A DNA stretch of 64,000 bases from assembly GCA_965224575.1 (NCBI GenBank), contig CBDCZQ010000006.1, forward strand, positions 1-64,000, given 5' to 3'. This DNA comes from QPIN01 sp965224575. GTDB lineage: Bacteria; Pseudomonadota; Gammaproteobacteria; Methylococcales; Methylomonadaceae. Shown piece by piece: positions 62,238 to 64,000 of this stretch. Under the pieces are notes generated by a model. That model ran no database searches and had not been told where the DNA came from. It saw only the letters and a program-made list of their open reading frames with translations. Within the stretch, counting starts at the first letter, position 1; every line of letters starts with the position of its first letter. Made by a program: the position numbers and the translations under genes.

Positions 62238-64000
62238 CTAATCCAAGCTATTATGCAAATCTTGCAAACAATTAACATCTCCTGCATCCAGTTCACCCAA
62301 TGCATAACATGCCGCTTTCGCCCCTGCCATTGTGGTGTAATAAGTGACATGATGCTGTAATGCTTCGCGTCGCATAGTAAATGAATCATTAATTGCTTTA
62401 ACTCCATCCGTAGTATTAACAATAAGTTGGATTTGGTCGTTTTTAATCATATCAACCGTATTTGGACGACCTTCATTCACCTTATGTACTACCTCACAAA
62501 CGATACCCGCTTCTTTAAGTACAGCCGCCGTTCCTTTAGTTGCTACAATCTCATAACTTTTATCTATCAGCATTTTAGCAATTTCAGGGGCTTTTTTTCT
62601 ATCCGCTTCTCGCACACTAATTAACACTTTTCCTGTATGACTTAAGTCTACACCTGCAGCACGTTGGGCTTTAGCAAAAGCCTCACCAAAGGTTTTCCCT
62701 ACCCCCATAACTTCACCCGTTGACTTCATTTCCGGCCCTAGCAAAGGATCAACGCCAGGGAATTTAACAAAAGGGAAAACGGCTTCTTTTACTGAATAAT
62801 AGCTTGGGATACGTTCTTTTGTATAACCTTGTTCCTTTAAAGAGATACCTGCCATACATAAAGCTGCAATTTTAGCCAAAGGATAACCCGTTGCTTTTGA
62901 TACAAAAGGTGCTGTTCTTGATGCTCTTGGATTAACCTCTAACACATAAATAGCTTCACCTTGAATGGCAAATTGAGTATTCATCAACCCCCTTACACCT
63001 AGAGCCTCAGCCATTTTTGCAACTTGTTCTCTAAGTTGATCTTGAAGGTGCTCCGATAATTCATAAGGAGGAATAGAACAAGCTGAATCACCTGAGTGGA
63101 CACCAGCTTGCTCAATATGTTCCATTAATCCGCCAATCAGAAGAGTTTCACCATCATAAATTGCATCCACATCCATTTCAACAGCATCATCAAGGAATCT
63201 ATCCAATAAGACAGGTGCATCATTCGAAACTGTGACAGCTTCTTTCATATAATGGCGCAATCCTTCTTCGTTAATCACAATTTCCATCCCACGACCACCT
63301 AATACATAAGAAGGCCTTACTACCAAAGGATAACCTAACTCTTTAGCTTGATTAACTGCCTGCTCAATTGATCGTGCCGTTGCATTGGGAGGCTGTTTTA
63401 AATCTAATCGTTCTATTAACTTTTGGAATCGCTCCCTATCCTCTGCCAAATCTATTGAATCAGGTGATGTTCCAATAATAGGTGCTCCGGATGCTTCAAG
63501 AGCACGAGCCAACTTTAAAGGTGTTTGTCCACCATATTGAACAATGACACCTTTTGGTTTTTCGAGTGCAATAATTTCAAGCACATCTTCTAGCGTTAAA
63601 GGTTCAAAATATAATCGATCAGAGGTATCAAAATCAGTTGATACTGTCTCTGGATTACAATTAATCATAATGGTTTCAAAACCATTTTCTCGTAAAGCTA
63701 AAGCAGCATGGACACAGCAATAGTCGAACTCAATCCCTTGCCCTATTCGATTTGGTCCGCCCCCTAAAATAATAATTTTATCTTTATCCGTTACCTTTGC
63801 TTCGCATTCCTCTTCATAAGTAGAATACAAGTAGGCAGTATCTGATGAAAATTCAGCCGCACATGAATCTATCCGTTTATAAACGGGACGAATACCTTGT
63901 TTATGACGTACATTCCTAACATCAGACTCTTTAGTATCCAACAGTTTTGCCAATCGCTCATCAGAAAAACCTTTCCGTTTCAAACGGTATAACTCACCTT
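62238..64000 (-). CDS. carB: Carbamoyl-phosphate synthase large chain, C-terminal part (cut by window end)
   Basis: About 587 residues of the ~1,075-residue subunit that makes carbamoyl phosphate for pyrimidines and arginine. The frame is open to the window edge, with 'GELYRLKRKGFSDERLAKLL' from the linker. It shows the second ATP-grasp half ('ILGGGPNRIGQGIEFDYCCV', 'VIVQYGGQTPLKLARALEAS', 'LEVNPRASRTAPFVSKATG'). The C-terminal MGS-like allosteric domain begins near 'KVLISVREADRKKAPEIAKM'. The N-terminal half and carA are outside the window. Confidence 0.96.
   Translation of the reverse strand, partial: GELYRLKRKGFSDERLAKLLDTKESDVRNVRHKQGIRPVYKRIDSCAAEFSSDTAYLYSTYEEECEAKVTDKDKIIILGGGPNRIGQGIEFDYCCVHAALALRENGFETIMINCNPETVSTDFDTSDRLYFEPLTLEDVLEIIALEKPKGVIVQYGGQTPLKLARALEASGAPIIGTSPDSIDLAEDRERFQKLIERLDLKQPPNATARSIEQAVNQAKELGYPLVVRPSYVLGGRGMEIVINEEGLRHYMKEAVTVSNDAPVLLDRFLDDAVEMDVDAIYDGETLLIGGLMEHIEQAGVHSGDSACSIPPYELSEHLQDQLREQVAKMAEALGVRGLMNTQFAIQGEAIYVLEVNPRASRTAPFVSKATGYPLAKIAALCMAGISLKEQGYTKERIPSYYSVKEAVFPFVKFPGVDPLLGPEMKSTGEVMGVGKTFGEAFAKAQRAAGVDLSHTGKVLISVREADRKKAPEIAKMLIDKSYEIVATKGTAAVLKEAGIVCEVVHKVNEGRPNTVDMIKNDQIQLIVNTTDGVKAINDSFTMRREALQHHVTYYTTMAGAKAACYALGELDAGDVNCLQDLHNSLD

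Overview
The window looks like a chromosomal segment of an AT-rich gammaproteobacterium. The block carB–greA–yhbY–rlmE–ftsH–glmM–tpiA–secG–tRNA-Leu and the pair dksA–gluQ are typical of that class. Low GC, a large pyruvate phosphate dikinase, an HvfA-type peptide and many small palindromic elements would suit a methanotroph-like or sulfur-oxidiser-like lineage, but that finer placement is a guess.

Layout. 0–5 kb: an RND efflux adaptor and permease (cut by the window edge), an IS200-type element nested in a MITE, and a two-component system. 5–12 kb: a mobile-element-rich zone. It holds a complete IS1595-family element with an 8-bp target duplication, a LysR gene split by an IS256-family element with a 9-bp duplication, and a small redox locus (cytochrome b561, YceI, pirin, azoR) whose azoR is split by two different MITEs. 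In both broken genes, removing the insertions plus one duplication copy restores a full in-frame gene on paper. 12–16 kb: a TPMT-like methyltransferase, an Fe-S uracil-DNA glycosylase, and a tyrosinase with two PPC domains beside a small partner protein. 16–21 kb: an overlapping ocd–hcnA-like–hcnB-like–hcnC-like–ridA operon for oxidising an imino or D-amino acid or opine, with one frameshift in ocd. 21–24 kb: ppdK. 24–28.5 kb: small secreted, membrane and hypothetical genes, including an orphan HvfA-like RiPP precursor with six Cys in EGKCG-type motifs.

28.5–35 kb: dTDP-rhamnose genes rfbACDB with a rhomboid protease, divergent from galE and galU; together they supply nucleotide sugars. 35.8–39 kb: dksA–gluQ–acs. 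39.7–55 kb: an envelope and exoprotein region. It has two secreted proteins sharing an undescribed GYW-type module, a mipA–DUF3019–rstA–rstB operon, a PrcB-like protein, an orphan CusA-like RND pump, a lipoprotein beta-helix protein and a lipoprotein SGNH esterase. 55–64 kb: the conserved housekeeping block, ending in carB, which is cut by the window end.

The most unusual points are the orphan thiooxazole-type RiPP precursor, the GYW module in two different architectures, the density of distinct palindromic MITE and REP families, and the cleanly reversible-looking insertions that inactivate lysR and azoR.
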